Assembly: GCF_039555335.1 (NCBI RefSeq)
Contig: NC_092642.1
Span: 16,583,208 to 16,647,207, forward strand
DNA from: Amphiura filiformis
Lineage: Eukaryota > Echinodermata > Ophiuroidea > Amphilepidida > Amphiuridae
Length of the DNA stretch: 64,000 nt
Reading direction: 5' to 3'
A program made the translations under genes and the position numbers. Each line of letters starts with the position of its first letter. Positions within the stretch are counted from its first letter, which is position 1. Positions 11,561 to 24,916 of the stretch are shown here, in pieces. Under the pieces are notes generated by a model. That model did no database searches. It saw only the letters and a program-made list of their open reading frames with translations, and was not told the origin of the DNA.

Positions 11561-14500
11561 GTAGATATTTAGAAATCCACTTAAGGTATGGGTATGGGTA
11601 TGGAAATTGGGGATCCCAAAAATTGGCATATGCCTATATATAGGCTATATGCAAGGGATGGGGCATTTTGGCAGGCCAAGGGGAGGGGCCACAAAAATTT
11701 GGCAGTCCAGGGGGTGCGGATAAGCGATTTTCGGCTGGCGAGACGGGAGGCAAGCGATTTTTAGCGAGTCGCTTGGAAAGTTTGGCTTATAATTAGTAGG
11801 CTAATACCGGTAGGCCTACTGATTGCAAGCCAGGGCGGGGAGGAATAAAATTAAATTTTGGCAGGTCGAAAGGAAGAATGACTTTACCTAGCACACATTA
11901 AAGGGCATTTCGTGATCCACAGCCTCATACAACCCCATAGGCCTCGTCCTTTCTCACAAGTTAAGATTTTTATACCAGTCATCCCGCTCTGGCCACATGT
12001 TTAGGCATTTTCACGCAGATCAATTCATTAAGCAATGGAAAATATTGCCAAATTTGAATTTCGTTTTAAAAGCCTAGGCCTACTCCCCATTAAAAAAACC
12101 CACTAATTTTGGGGATTAAAAAGTTCTGTAAAATGAAACAAAAGCCTGCCTCAATCCTAATTATTCATTTAATAGGCCAGGCCTTCATTTCTGAAAATAG
12201 CGGGAGCTCAGTTAGTCACTCTCCTATGTGTAGGCCTACTGAGGAGCTTGACAAGGAGCTCAATTATATAATATCAATATTAAACCATAGGATTTTCAAG
12301 AAGTGAGCAGCTCAATAAATGCCATTAGTAAAATTATTGGGCCTACGATTTTTATATTTTATTTGACTGTGATCCGTTTTTCTATAGGCTATACATGCCT
12401 ACACTGTATATAGGCCTACCTTTAAAATTTCTAACTTGGCGGAATTGAACAAGCTCTAAATTTCTCATCGTCCAGCATAACCAAGGGCAGCGGGGGGACG
12501 CCCTAGCTATGGCCATACCCGTAGTGGCGGAACCAGAATTTTTTTTCGGGCATGGGGCCGGGGAAGTGAATTTGAGACGAGGCACTTATTGCACTTGAAA
12601 TTGCCGCAAAAAGTGGAAAATTACATAATTGTGGGGGATTTTGCCTAAAACTGGATGAGAAAGAACAAATATTGGGGGAAATACTGCCCCCTAAGCGGCG
12701 CCACTGCATATCCATCCAAGCTCATCCATGATGCTAGAATGACGGAAGTTCTGGCGCTGAAATTCAATTTCAATATCACGAGTTTTATCAGGGATTTTAC
12801 CAAGGGAAGGCGATAGTGTAGGATTTTGCTGATATACCAGGCAACACGAGAAAGGTGTGGCGAAATAAGGGAGTGTTCATTATAAATATTTTCCATTATC
12901 ATACTTTTGGCCGAGAGCATAATTATTTGAAGCGTACATCGTGTCAGTCACATGGTCACATTATTTTCTGTTGAAAGAGAAACGCACATGTCTCTGATTA
13001 GCTCGGGATTAGCTACTGCAGGCTGCGTGCTGGTCTGTTGTTGTCGAGTGGAAATGGGAAATTTATGAATGAACTTCCGCAACTTTGCAACATCATCACG
13101 GCCAGCGTGGCTGGGATTTTTTCCAGGCGGGGCAAGACTGTAGGACATATGGGGAGGGGCCCAACTATCCACCAAATTTCCCACTGGGGCGGGGCCCAAA
13201 TAGACAATTTTGCCAGGCTTATCATAATCGTATATATGGTAGGCCTATTGAGCTGTATTGCATATCGTTTGAATTCCCCATCTCTCTGCCCCTCCTCTCA
13301 CCCTCTCCTCTCTTTTTCCTCTTTCTCCACCCCCCCCTTTACCTCTTTTTTTTTCCTTGCACTAGGGGGCGGGGGCCCAAATAGGCAATTTTTTGCCAAT
13401 TGCCCCCCCCGGCAGCTACGCTACTGTCATCACGGTAGACATCCGCGGTAGGCCTACAAGCAGGGCTGTCAACTGTCACGCATTGGCCGTGAGTCTCACG
13501 CATTGGGTCACTTTCTCACGGTCTCACGCCAAGGTAGTATAATCTCACGCCTAGGTAATAAATCTCAAGCAAAAAAAGCTGCAAAATGAGTAAAATCTCA
13601 CGCATCGTCCTGAATAATTTGTTGCTCCTACCCCCCCCCCCCCCACCCCCCCTTTTCACATTCCCGGCGCCCGTGGCTCAAATATTAATGGTTCAAAATG
13701 AACATTGGAGTCGGCAAATCCTGTGCGCCTAGCTCTTTATACAGACAAATATAGTAGGCCTATCAAAATGTTGTATTTTTATATTTTCTGGTGGACTCAT
13801 GGAGAATATCATGTCATGTAGGTCACGGCGCTGGGTTGGGGGGGTCTCAAGGCATTTTGGTAGGCCTACCCATGCTTGATTCGGAGGTTTTTAGCAGGCC
13901 CGACCATTTTTAAAATAAAAACACCTCGGCGGGTCTCTTCAAAACATTTGTACCATGGGGATCAAAGTCATCCAAATTTGGCCTAATTTGGCGCTTTTTA
14001 AGGGCACTTTTGCCAAAATGCGCCCAAAAGTTGGTCTTCGCTGTAAACCCACCCATCATAGTCGTTGAAAAGGTAGGCCTACCCCAAAACTGTGGCACAT
14101 CCACGAACCCGAGGAGAGACCTCCATGGGTAAAAACACACCTCTAAGCGGGACCAGATTTATAATTTAAAATAGGCCTACATTTTAGAGGCCAGTCATAA
14201 CGACAAAACGTGCCATGGCAGTGTTAATGATATTAACACTTTGATTTTAGGCTTAAATAACGAGTGTAGGCCTATAAATTACAAATTTGCACACACCGGG
14301 GAACCTTCTCAAGCTGGTTTGGGTAAGGATGTGAGGCTGTGACTCCGAAAAAACTACGGTGCGATTTTTTAAACCAAATTTGAAGAAAACAGACCCAAAA
14401 TTGTATCAACTTTTGGACTGAAAGTTTTCGCAAATTTTTACTTTTTCGAGAAAATTATTGAAAATACCCTTCTTGAACCTAATTTTCATGACACTGAGGG

Positions 14501-15320
14501 TCAATAAAATCATGGCTAAAAATACAACAGAGTCTAAACTAAATGGCTGAAAATGCACCCCAAATCTGCCGCACATCCCCACGACACATTTCACCTTATA
14601 GATTTTGAAAATTGTGGCAATAAAATAGGCCCGAACTTATCCCAAATTATCCCCGAAAAAATATTTTTTTTGCAGGTGAGGTTGGAGTCTTATTATTTTT
14701 ATTCTCAGAGAGGATATGGGTTGATATTTTTAGCAGGGTACAATTTGTCTTGTTTTTGACGTTGAAGTTCCAGATTCTTTTTTTATATGTTATTATTCAT
14801 TTATTTATTTATACCCGGGATTTATACCCTGTACGTGGGGAAAAGTACACACGGCAGCTACAGAGAAACCACGAAAAACTCCTGTGAAGTGCATGAAAAT
14901 GCCCCGAAAATGTGCCAACCGAAACACCCGAACAGGAAGATAAAATAAAAAACAAAACCAAAAACCCAGGAAATTTCCCGAAATAAGTTCCAAATTCTTT
15001 GTCCCCCACTAAAATATATGAACACTCCCTTATGAAGTCTGCCCTCTTCCGGCTATTCTGGTAGTAGGCGTTGACAATTACCTTCATATTTTTGAAGCAT
15101 GTTGAACCCGATTTGTTCTCTATTCACATTTTTAACGTTGCAAGTAACATTTCAAGACCTCTATTTGTGACAGGTATTTATTATCTTGCTAGAGATGTGC
15201 CTAAAGTTGAAATTCAATATTTCGGATCGCAAAGATCGAGAGATATAAAGTTGTTGAATATCAGTTTAACACCATGGATCATATGGGCGTCTTATATGAA
15301 CGATTACGATAACTAGGCAA
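11561..15320. other. Intergenic repeat-rich stretch with taggcctac words
   Basis: This stretch holds at least ten occurrences of taggcct(a/ac), G-runs and C-runs, several CAGTGGCG-type MITE fragments and tandem-like tctcacgc words (13478-13600). The frames at 12503-12920, 13038-13451 and 14805-15087 are low-complexity or repeat-derived and not convincing genes. Confidence 0.5.
12531..12706. mobile_element. CAGTGGCG-type MITE
   Basis: The left end AGTGGCGGAACCAGAATTTT and the right end GCGGCGCCACTGCA form short inverted repeats around a G-rich body. It belongs to the same dispersed G-rich family as the better-defined copy at 30069-30420. Confidence 0.45.
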
Positions 15321-15664
15321 AAATGGCTGGGATACAGGTTGTGTAAATAATGACATGAATATTCATGAACTATACAGATTCCATTCTTCTCTAATAATAA
15401 AGATGTCAATCACTCTCCCAGACGACAGTTGCTTGGCGCTTGTAAACAAATCGAATAATAGTGCTTGATAACAGCTAAAAAAATAGGCTAAAAACACATT
15501 TTCACACAATTTTTTCCGGATTTTTTTATTTCACATGATAAGTAGACATATTTTCTTACGTATAAGGTAATAATATATTTTTTCTGGAGGTAAAGCCCTC
15601 AACACTTTGTTTAACCTTAAGTAGACTTCTCTGTGTGTATATGGGGTCTATAGTCTACCTCGAA

Positions 15665-15801
15665 TCTACCCCGAGTCACCGGCACTAGCTTTGAAGTTCA
15701 GCGTGTTCTGCGTTAGCTTAGCTTTACTTGGTGAAAAAAATACGCTAAGCCAACGCAGTACACGCTGAACTTCAAAGCTAGTGCTGGTGACTCGAGGTAG
15801 A
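15665..15801. repeat. Long hairpin, ~58-bp arms with 20-bp loop
   Basis: The left arm 15665-15722 (core GGCACTAGCTTTGAAGTTCA) is reverse-complementary to 15743-15801 (core TGAACTTCAAAGCTAGTGCT) with few mismatches. Confidence 0.8.
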
Positions 15802-15809
15802 TACAGACT

Positions 15810-18116
15810 AAAGGAATGAATTTATTTACAAATCTTCCATCTTGTGTGAATGGTTTGATTACAGATGATATGATCCACTGCTTTTCCTGCTAACTTCACT
15901 ATTGTTGCATCATTGTTTCAGCAGTGGGAATTTAGCAGTGGGTCATCAATGATGACTCATCATCACAGGAATATCAATGGACTGTGTCATCAGACAAAGT
16001 GGAAAAAGCTATTAATTCCTGACTATATTTTCCATGGATTTGTCTAGCTTAGTCAAATGTATTCAAATTTCAGCAGTGACTTTTGTAATCAAAAGTGTTG
16101 CTGTTAGAGCAAATGCAGAGTGGGAGAGGTCAAAAGATGACCTCTGTTACAGTAGACCCCTCTTTAAGGGTAGACTCGGTATTGTTGGTCGAAGCAGCCA
16201 AAAAAAAAAGTAAAAGTGACTTTCATTATCTAAATCAATATTAAAATAACACTTTGATGTTTTGCAAAAGTTCATTCTACAAATCATATACTTTGAAAGC
16301 TTGCTTAATTTATTGTTGATAATGAGTTATGTAAGTTTTACAAAAGTGCTATTATTTCAGCTCATTTTACAACATAACTCAAGAACAACAAGACCTGCAA
16401 AAGTATATCTGTGATATTTGGATTCTTTTGATCAATGTAATTTTTGCCAAAGCACACTACCATTCACAAGATGCTCTGAACTACCAAATCGCAACAGTTT
16501 AATATATTTGATGGGTAGGGTCTCCATGGCCCCTTTGATAATTCCAAGCATTTTTTAAAGCTCTGAACCTACTTAAGTCATCATAACTATGTGAACTTAA
16601 AAGGAAGCCTAAAAACACACTGGTATAATAATACATCGAATTACAAGTGTCCTTAATGGGTAGTTTTTATTGTTAGAAGACACACTGACAGAGTATAAAA
16701 TATAAGCTACACTAGCATATCAGTAAAATATGTCTTATTTGTACATAGAATTAATAATGTATTTTCTGAGTACTGATTGTATGGCATATCATAAATTTAA
16801 TCACAATGAATAGTAAAATATGTATAAAATATGCAAATAATAAACAACAAAGCAAACATTGCACAATACTTAAATAAGTTGTCAGTTCTTTCTTGTAAGT
16901 GAAGTTTCTAGGATTTAAAAATATTTCATCTGCAGTACCTTATATTAGAGACTTATTCGCAAGTCTAAGACACTCACAAAATTGCTGAAAGAAGTCTCTT
17001 CCTCACAACATGCATATTGTTTTTGGATAAGGCACAAAAGAGTCCTGATATATTGCATGGTAAAAGTGCTGTTGGGATAGTAAAATCCATCAAATGCTCA
17101 TAAGTAACTATTCCAATGCCATGGCTGATGGTGAATATATTTAATAGCAATCAATCAACCAATGAGCTGTATGAAATTATGTACAAATTAAAAGGTTAAA
17201 ACATTATTTCAGAAGATTGAGTACATAGCTTTCAAAATTTACATTTCAGAGAATTAAAAAAAAAAAGTCAACAGATTATATAATCAGTTTTTATACTTCG
17301 ATATTAACACATTCATAACATCCCGCATATTGCACCGGATGTGCATCTCGATCAAATTGCACATTAGATGATACATGCCCCCTCATGATAAAAACCCTAT
17401 CGAATAAACCATTCAGTTTGAAATGGCAACCATGTTGATGGACAGTTTAAAATGACAGAGGGACATGTCTCTAGTTTGATTCCACAACCATTTATGACAC
17501 CTATCACCTGTTTTATTGTATTATCATGTGAACTGCCCTGTGGAGACCTCCTGGTGGACAGAATTTTATTTAAATGAGGATGAGTTGATGTCATATTCGA
17601 TAAGGTCTATTCCTAGGTTCCAAAGAAAAGTGTTTAGATGTTTCACAACACCAAAAAAACAAAACTGATGTGCAGTCATTAACCTCAAAGTATTAATAGA
17701 TTTCTAGGAATGTTTTGTTTATCTTGGCCCCTGTTATCTATCACATTGATATATGTACTTTGCTCTGTGGAATATGGGCACACCTCGGTAGTGTACAATA
17801 ATATTATGTATAGTGCTTTTATACAGGCTCAGGTTGTATCAACATGATTGGTACCCACCAATGTTGATGGTAATTGGAAAGCCTGCCTCTTCCAAATGCA
17901 ACATTGGATACTCTTGAAATCATCCTCGAAATGTCCAGAATATATAGTTTATGTCTTGTTGACCAATTAATCCAGAAATTATTTTGAATCCTGCATGTAT
18001 GTTGAATTTTGATGTGTCGGACTCATCCATCCATAATCAATGGAAACTAACGTGTACCAATCATTTTGATACAGCTTGTATATATTACTCTGAAAGACCA
18101 GATCGAAGAGTTTATT
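15810..18116. other. Intergenic, nothing recognised
   Basis: About 2.3 kb of A/T-rich DNA. Near 15851-15960 there is a short similarity (GATCCACTGCTTTTCC, AGCAGTGGGTCAT) to the arms of the Penelope-derived element at 24217-24916, so a decayed copy is likely there. Confidence 0.4.
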
Positions 18117-19673
18117 GGGCAATTCCAGTTAAAATCCATACACCCCCTATATGGAAGACATGATCTTAATCTCCCATGCAGGGGGTGTAGATTTTAAATG
18201 GAATCGCCCATTTAGGTAACCCCATTTGAAATTCACACCCCCTATGTAGAAGATTAATATAATGTTTCCATAGGGTGTATGACAGCGTTCAAGCTTTGAC
18301 TTACGTTTGGCGGACAGAAATTCTGATGGAAACTTAAAGTGAAAGATATCCTACTTAAAGACCCATTCAGTGATCCCAGCGCAAGTGTAAAAAAATTAAA
18401 AATTGTTTATAAATTGCTTAAAAGTGAAGGAAAAGTCATTCAAATTGTCATTTGGTATTTTTGCAATGACAAATTTGGCAAAAAAGAAGAAAACAGCAGT
18501 ACTGACGAAGTTGAATCCCCATTCAAATACATGTATCTAATTTAGATACTGTCAGTATCTAAATTACAGATTTGTGTAAAATGTCTTATTTTGTCTTAAA
18601 TACACAGCTTTCAGCGGAACCACTCGCAGGCTATGTTAGCACATCTATGACAATGACAAAGGTACCAAACTCTGAATTTTGATGATTTTTACGATCGTCG
18701 GATGAGCAAATCACTGAATGGGCCTTTAAAGGAACATTTTCTTGGGTGAAATTTTGTGTAGAAACTGAATCTGACATAAAAAATGCATAATTATCTACTT
18801 GAAAATTTCCACATAGCACTGTACAGGCATATTTCTGCCCAAAATCCTCAAATTTGAGCGAAAAAATTTGTTAAAAAAATAAGTCCTTCAAAATGGAGAT
18901 ACTTGGGGCTAAGCAAAAAACATGTTGCTCTAGAGAAAGGTATTGGTAAGAGCAACATGTTCTTTGTTTAGCCTTAGACCTCCCAGTTTTTAAGGACTTA
19001 TTTTTTTAAACAAAATCCATTACTCTTTTCATATCCTCAAAATTCTTAGGGGTGGGGGTAGCATATTGCAAGTTATTTTCTTTTCTGTAAATCTAGCTTA
19101 CTTATTTGTTATATCACCATTTAGGTATTAAAATACTGAGCAAAAAGACACTTAAAACATCCCTATAGCTCATACCATTGTGGAGATATGGTCTTTTCAA
19201 ATCGAAAATGAGGCAAATATTACACTTTTTTCCAAATCAATTGTCACCCGAACCTTTGAGTTTCTACCCCTGCTACGAAAATAAAGAAATATATGGATCC
19301 CATTCAATGCTTTTAATATCACAATTGTACCATTGTTACACAATTAGCATAGACAATTAGGCACTATTTGATAGTTTTCATGTTCATACACTCACATGAA
19401 ATTAGCAAATCAAAATTTTTGTCACCCCAAAACGACCATTTTCGGCCAAAATTGGACCAAAAAATGAATTTTTCTCAAAATCAGTAAAAAATACGGGATT
19501 TTCAGTGCCAAAATCTAAAAATATGTGACATTTTACCCCTAAAAACGTATAAGTAACCAAGAATTTTGATTGTTTTCGTCCCTAAATATTTTTTTTTTCA
19601 CACATTTGTCCGCCAAACGTAAGTTAAAGCTTGAATGCTGTCGTATACTGATTTCAACTGGAATAGTCCATTG
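18117..19673. mobile_element. MITE family A copy split by a 1.36-kb inverted-repeat element
   Basis: The left part 18117-18280 starts GGGCAATTCCAGTTAAAATC. The right end GATTTCAACTGGAATAGTCC lies at about 19653-19672. The interruption 18281-19645 is a second element. Confidence 0.75.
18281..19645. mobile_element. Non-autonomous DNA element with ~36-bp terminal inverted repeats
   Basis: The left terminus GACAGCGTTCAAGCTTTGAC...TTTGGCGGACA is the near-perfect reverse complement of the right terminus TGTCCGCCAAACGTAAGTTA...GAATGCTGTC. A GTAT sequence flanks both sides and could be a 4-bp target duplication. Internally there is another palindrome around 18880-19010. No transposase frame is visible. 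Confidence 0.75.
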
Positions 19674-19674
19674 T

Positions 19675-21370
19675 TGCTCATCAGATAGGTTATTACCCCG
19701 GTATTATGTAGGCCTTACTTGTGCTTTATTTATACAGTTACAACATTCAGTAACTGGCACAGCTTTGTGGTTATATTAATTATATACAAAAATATACAAA
19801 GCAAAGATAGAAAATGTGTTTTACGGAAACAAATTAATAAAATATAATTGAAATAAAAGTTAAGACGAACATTTTATTCCGAAGAATCATTGCATGTACT
19901 GGTGCATACATCAATCATACTATGGATTTTTTGTCGGTTTTGTGGGCTATACATGTATGATGCGTATTATGTAACAACAATCTGCTGTTGCCAACTCAAT
20001 CATTGACAGCTTAATTAACATTGGTAAGCTAGGGTTTGATGGTTAGCATCTACCCAAACACACACAAAATGTACAATGAAAAATATTACAGGTTACAAAA
20101 ATTATGTGAATTATATAGACCATAAATATCAAAGATAATACCCAAAGTTGGCTTCTCAAAATTGCACCATACAAAATGCTACATGCCATCTTGGTTAGTC
20201 TGGTGTTTGGGTGTTTGAAGTGGTGTAGATTTGTTTTCAACAATGGGGGGATGGGGTCACTCCCGGGGGTCACTCGCATACCAAAGTGGTATGCATGCTC
20301 ATCCCAGCACTTCAAAAATGGACCCTAAATGGTGTAAGCATTGTAGACCAACCCCGGAGATATGGGACATGATCAGTAAAAGAAAATGAGTTGTTTACAC
20401 TACAAGTAATTTCAAGATATGGCATAATGTTCAAATTCTGTTGGGTGCTTTCTGAGTCAGCAACATGAAGTATCTTCATGAATCCCAGCCACTCTGGGAA
20501 ATTGGAAAAATAAAAATCCATTCTTTAAACAGAGAAAACTGGTGGAATTTGAGAAAAATGGATAAAATCAGGGTCCAAGAGGGCAATTACATTTAGTCAT
20601 TTGGGCAAATAACTTCAACAAGTTTGTTTAAATCTAGAAAATTGCTTTTGAAAAAATTGCTTATGTTATGCCTCAAAGGTTTACTAATATTTGTAACTTA
20701 CTTATCTGTAAGGCAAATTGGAAATATCTTTTATGAAAAGACAACATCCATCTATTTCATTTAAGAGAATGTTGATCAGTTTAACCCCCTGAGCACAACC
20801 TGCCAATCTAACATTGCCTCAGATTGGTCAATTATGTGATATCTTCACTTTAATTACCAATCAGAATGGAGCTTTGCAAATAATTCACCCCAATTATTTT
20901 GCATCTAGTGAAATTATTCTAACAATGTTGCTGATTGGTCCAATTGATAATGAAAACTTCTTTTTGCCCAATCGGCAGGTAGTTCTCATGGGGGTTAAAG
21001 ATCATGGTGAATGAGCTGCTGCTCGCACATTATTTTCACATTTTCCCATCCTGGGACACATTTCATCTGTTTCGTTTTGAAATAAGACATAATTTTACTA
21101 ATCATATCTTGCAAACCATGATTTGAAACATTTACTAATTTTGCGATCATCACATAATAGTATAAAAATATAAAATGAAACATTGAGTACTTTTGTTTTA
21201 ACCTATTCTAATGCATATAATATGTACACATTCAAAATGCAGTTTAAAATATAACTCCATCTGTACAAAATCATGTATAGTACATTAACAGCTGCTTCAT
21301 GACATACAGTACTCATTAAAGTTTTGTTTCAATATACACCCGGCCGGCCGAGTATTCAAAGTCAGATGAA
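19675..21370. other. Intergenic, nothing recognised
   Basis: A/T-rich stretch. The minus frames 20043-20315 and 20312-20521 have no domain signal. Confidence 0.4.
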
Positions 21371-21372
21371 TA

Positions 21373-21530
21373 AATTGGGCTATTCCAGTTGTAATCCATA
21401 CACCCCCTGTGAAGACATGACCTTCCACACAGGGAGTGTAGATTTCAAATATAATCACCCATTCAGATAACCCCATTTGAAATTCACACTCCCTGTGTGG
21501 AAGATTAAGGTCATCTCTACTGCTATTGTT
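21373..21530. mobile_element. MITE family A copy, right end degraded
   Basis: It begins GGGCTATTCCAGTTGTAATC and carries the internal inverted blocks ending in CCCATTTGAAATTCACACTC, as in the other copies. The right terminus is missing or diverged. Confidence 0.65.
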
Positions 21531-21700
21531 TGTCAAGACTTGAGTTAAAACGTTGGCAATTTTAATTGTTTTATCAAACGTTGGCAATATTAATTGTTTT
21601 ATCAATTTCATAAAAATTGTTTAAACAATTTTATAAAATATTTACATAAAAGGCACATCCCTCATGAAATGTTTACAAGTATAGTACTTACAATTCTTAT

Positions 21701-21768
21701 TCTCTCTCTCTCTCTCTCTCTCCATCCCTCTCAGTCTACCTGTCTATCCCCCCCTCTCTCTCTCATTC
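21701..21768. repeat. (CT)n-rich microsatellite
   Basis: A run of TC dinucleotides interrupted by CCATCC and TGTCTATCCCCC and followed by CTCTCTCTCTC. Confidence 0.9.
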
Positions 21769-21829
21769 TCTGCATAGATGATATTGACCCTCTGGGACTT
21801 GGGAGGGTAGTATTTTAGACCCCCTTACT

Positions 21830-22420
21830 TTCAAAAACCAGTACTGCATAATGCTATCAAAATGAAAGTTTGGTGCACCAAGGTATATTATAGCTTATAT
21901 CAATTTACCCTTTTTATGGTCAGTTTTGGTATACCGATGGGTCACTTTTTTAGTTTCTCATTTTTTTGGCACAAAAATAGTCCAAATCATTTTGTTTTAA
22001 ATGTCATATCTGGGCTATTGGTATACCAATGGGTCCAATTATCTTTAAAAATGGGTGTAGTGATGAGTCCATTTTATTCTTATTCTCAGAGGCACCTACC
22101 TATCTACCCAAACCAAACTTGAGTACTCCGGGGGGAGGGGTGTATCCAAGTTTGGTTTGGGTAGGGGTGTGCCACTGAGAATTTGAAAGGGGACCTATCA
22201 ATATACCAAATTTTCAAGAAATTTGGACCCATCGATATACCAAAATTCAAAATTGTCGGCCAAGTTTAACACAAATTGTCTTAATTTTTACAAATTTTTG
22301 GGAAATTTCAAAAATGTTGGTTACAGTAAGCCAATATTGGGCTATTTTCCGAAAATATTGAGAACATTTTGAAAAAAGGACCCATCCATATACCAAAATT
22401 GGATTAGATAAAAATTCCCT
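21830..22420. repeat. Dispersed repeat with ATACCAA and ACCCATCGATATACC words
   Basis: Contains CCAAACCAAACTTGAGTAC and its reverse form GTTTGGTTTGGGTAGGGGTG, followed by GGACCCATCGATATACCAAA. The same order of words occurs at 32397-32720, and parts occur at 1017-1110 and 23780-23945, so this is an interspersed family of at least four copies. Confidence 0.65.
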
Positions 22421-23779
22421 TTAAAAGGGAAAGCCAGCCTCAATGTAGAAGAGGTCTTGTAATTAGTTTTGGTCAATGTGAAAGGCATTTTTAGGATCAC
22501 GCTTACATCTACATGACAGTCCACCAAACCATCAACGATGAGAACATGCACACTGAAACAGCAGAAAACATTAATTCCTAATCTCATGTCAACTCTTTTA
22601 ATTCATTACATGTACTCCAAATTGTTCTGGTCTGTTTGTTTTGTTGTTGTTGTTGTTGTTGTTGTCGTTAGTTTTTTTGTCTTTTCAGCTTTTTACCCAC
22701 GATATCTCAATTTCCAATTTTGTAATACCAGAACTTACGAACTCAATATCTTCGCTTAGGAATGTCCGATTTCACTGCTTTTCGATATATACACTGCCGG
22801 TTTGAGTTAACCTACATGTACATTTTATTTTAAAATAACTTAATTAATTCGCAATGTATAGTTTAAGCCTACTATATTATAATAGATAGTGGCCAGCACA
22901 TTTATAAAGGACTGGTTACTCACTACAATCTTCACTCTTAAACTGTGTTTTTCTGAATGTGCTGATCATGTTGATTGCTAGTCGGAAACTCCTCATGAAG
23001 CTATGGACATGGCATCTTACATACTCCATTCTATAACAGTCTGCCTAGTGCCTTGTGTGTTTTCTCTTCAATCATTTTGTTGAATGTAATTTTATGAATC
23101 AAATAGTTATGTGTCATTTTATTTATAATAAAGAAGTTATTAAATTAATAAAGTAAGACAATTTATTTATTTATAAGTGCATGTCAAATGGGTACATTGT
23201 TCAATACTATATGCATAAATTATGCCCATATTATAGCTAGGCCCTAAAAACTTTATTTTGCATCGGATTTTTCCGTTGAAAAGACAAAACTGATGTTTAT
23301 GATAGCAACCATTTCATCAATAACATTTTGAGTCATTTTTATCCATAAAACGACACAGGATATGATAGATAACTACTTTCACATCAATATGGTCCATATG
23401 ATCACAGATTGTTGAGAATCTGTGATATGATCCGGGATATGATGAAGATTTTGATTCTATAGATCTGTTATCAACATGATATCACGCTGTTCAGTGGTCA
23501 AGGAGTAAGGACCCCGGTCAAGGACACTGATATGACATCATAGGTGATGTCAGATTTTCTTCTGCTGACCATATGATGCTATATATATTAACTATTATTG
23601 TTACATTTAGGCCTTTAAACTTTTAAAGTCATAATTAATTAGTTCAAACATAACTTTGGTAATACTCACTGTTTTTAGCTCGTTGAAACGGCAAAACATA
23701 CTTACTTTTCCTAACAAATCAATTAAAATATTTAAAAAAATTTAACCACAAAAAGTAAAAAAAAAATCATTCCAATACC
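22421..23779. other. Intergenic, nothing recognised
   Basis: Holds a short (TTG)n run at about 22640-22665 and A/T-rich sequence. No coding frame of interest. Confidence 0.4.
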
Positions 23780-24216
23780 ACTAAAATATAATCTCTTGAG
23801 TAAACTGACCCCAAACCTGAAACAGGTACCAGCCCGAATGGGCTGGCGAAAAGGGGTCATTGATATACCAAAAGGTCGAAAATGCTACCCATGTTTGCAG
23901 CACATCCCTATAAAACATGGTCATTTGTACTGAGTACCACCCCCGGTAATCCCCTGGGGTTTGAATTGGACTATTCCAGTTGAAATCCACACTATCCTTG
24001 ATTTTGGAAATATCTTTCACAGGGGGAGTATGTTTTTCAGATGTAATTGGTCAGGGTTAATCATTTTGAAACTCGTACTCCCCCTGTGTTATGGCTTTAC
24101 TTATATCTTCCACAACTGGAGTGAATATTTCAAATGGAAGTTACTCAATTGTCTATTCTATTCAAAATTTACACTCCATCTGTAGAAGATTTTAGCTAAA
24201 TCTTCCAGATTTTAGC

Positions 24217-24916
24217 AAAGAGATTCATTTGGTAGGATTGTTGAGATCATAAGCTGGTTAATTATGTTAGCCAAATCAATAAAAATTACTCACGGAACTG
24301 AGCTTTTCGCCATCTTGGCTGATGGCGATCACAGATGAACTGGTCCACTGCTTTTCCTTGAAAACTTGGTTGCTATAGTGCGCATCCTGGTTACCGGAAG
24401 TGATGTTGATTTAAGCAGTGGGTCATATACATGATCTAGAAAATGCACCCCTCGTCGCGGTTGAGTGAGTTCTTGCCCTTTTTCTTGAGCTAGCAGGATG
24501 GCCTCTGACTCACCTTGAACAACACAAGTCCAGCTAAGTAAGCTCTCTACCACGAACAGTCACAAGAATAACCGACCACGTGCACAAGAAAATCACGTCA
24601 TCGACTGGGAGGGGGTCAAATTACTGGATAGAGACTCAAACGCCTTCTCAAGAAGAGTCAGGAGGCCATCCAAATCAGAAAAAGGGCAAGAACTCACTCA
24701 ACCGAACAAGGGTGCGCATTTCTAGATCATGTATATGACCCACTGCTTAAATCAACATCACTTCCGGTAACGAGGATGCGCCTATAGCAACCGAGTTGCG
24801 CGGGAAACAGCAGTGGACCAGTTCATCTGTGATCAAGCCATCAGCCAAGATGGCGAAAGCTCAGTTCCGTGAGTAATATTTATTGGATTTGGCTAACATA
24901 ATTAACCAGTTTATTA
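24217..24916. mobile_element. Inverted pair of Penelope-like element 3' ends
   Basis: The arms of about 230 bp at 24250-24480 and 24680-24905 are reverse complements (for example AACTGAGCTTTTCGCCATCT versus AGATGGCGAAAGCTCAGTTC). Both arms encode, in outward-facing orientation, the end of a Penelope-like protein: a degraded REAIQIRK-like stretch followed by LDHVYDPLLKSTSLP. The insertion is flanked by a 15-bp direct repeat, CTTCCAGATTTTAGC, at 24202-24216 and 24917-24931. Confidence 0.75.
24879..24884 (-). terminator. Candidate polyadenylation signal AATAAA in a transposon arm
   Basis: TTTATT on the plus strand reads AATAAA on the minus strand, 111 nt downstream of the OTU-SEFIR stop codon. 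It lies inside the right arm of the Penelope-derived foldback. Confidence 0.35.

Noticed and set aside
13038..13451. 137-codon plus frame
   Set aside because: Composed of C-runs, Pro/Ser/Phe low complexity and dispersed repeat words. No splice context or motif.
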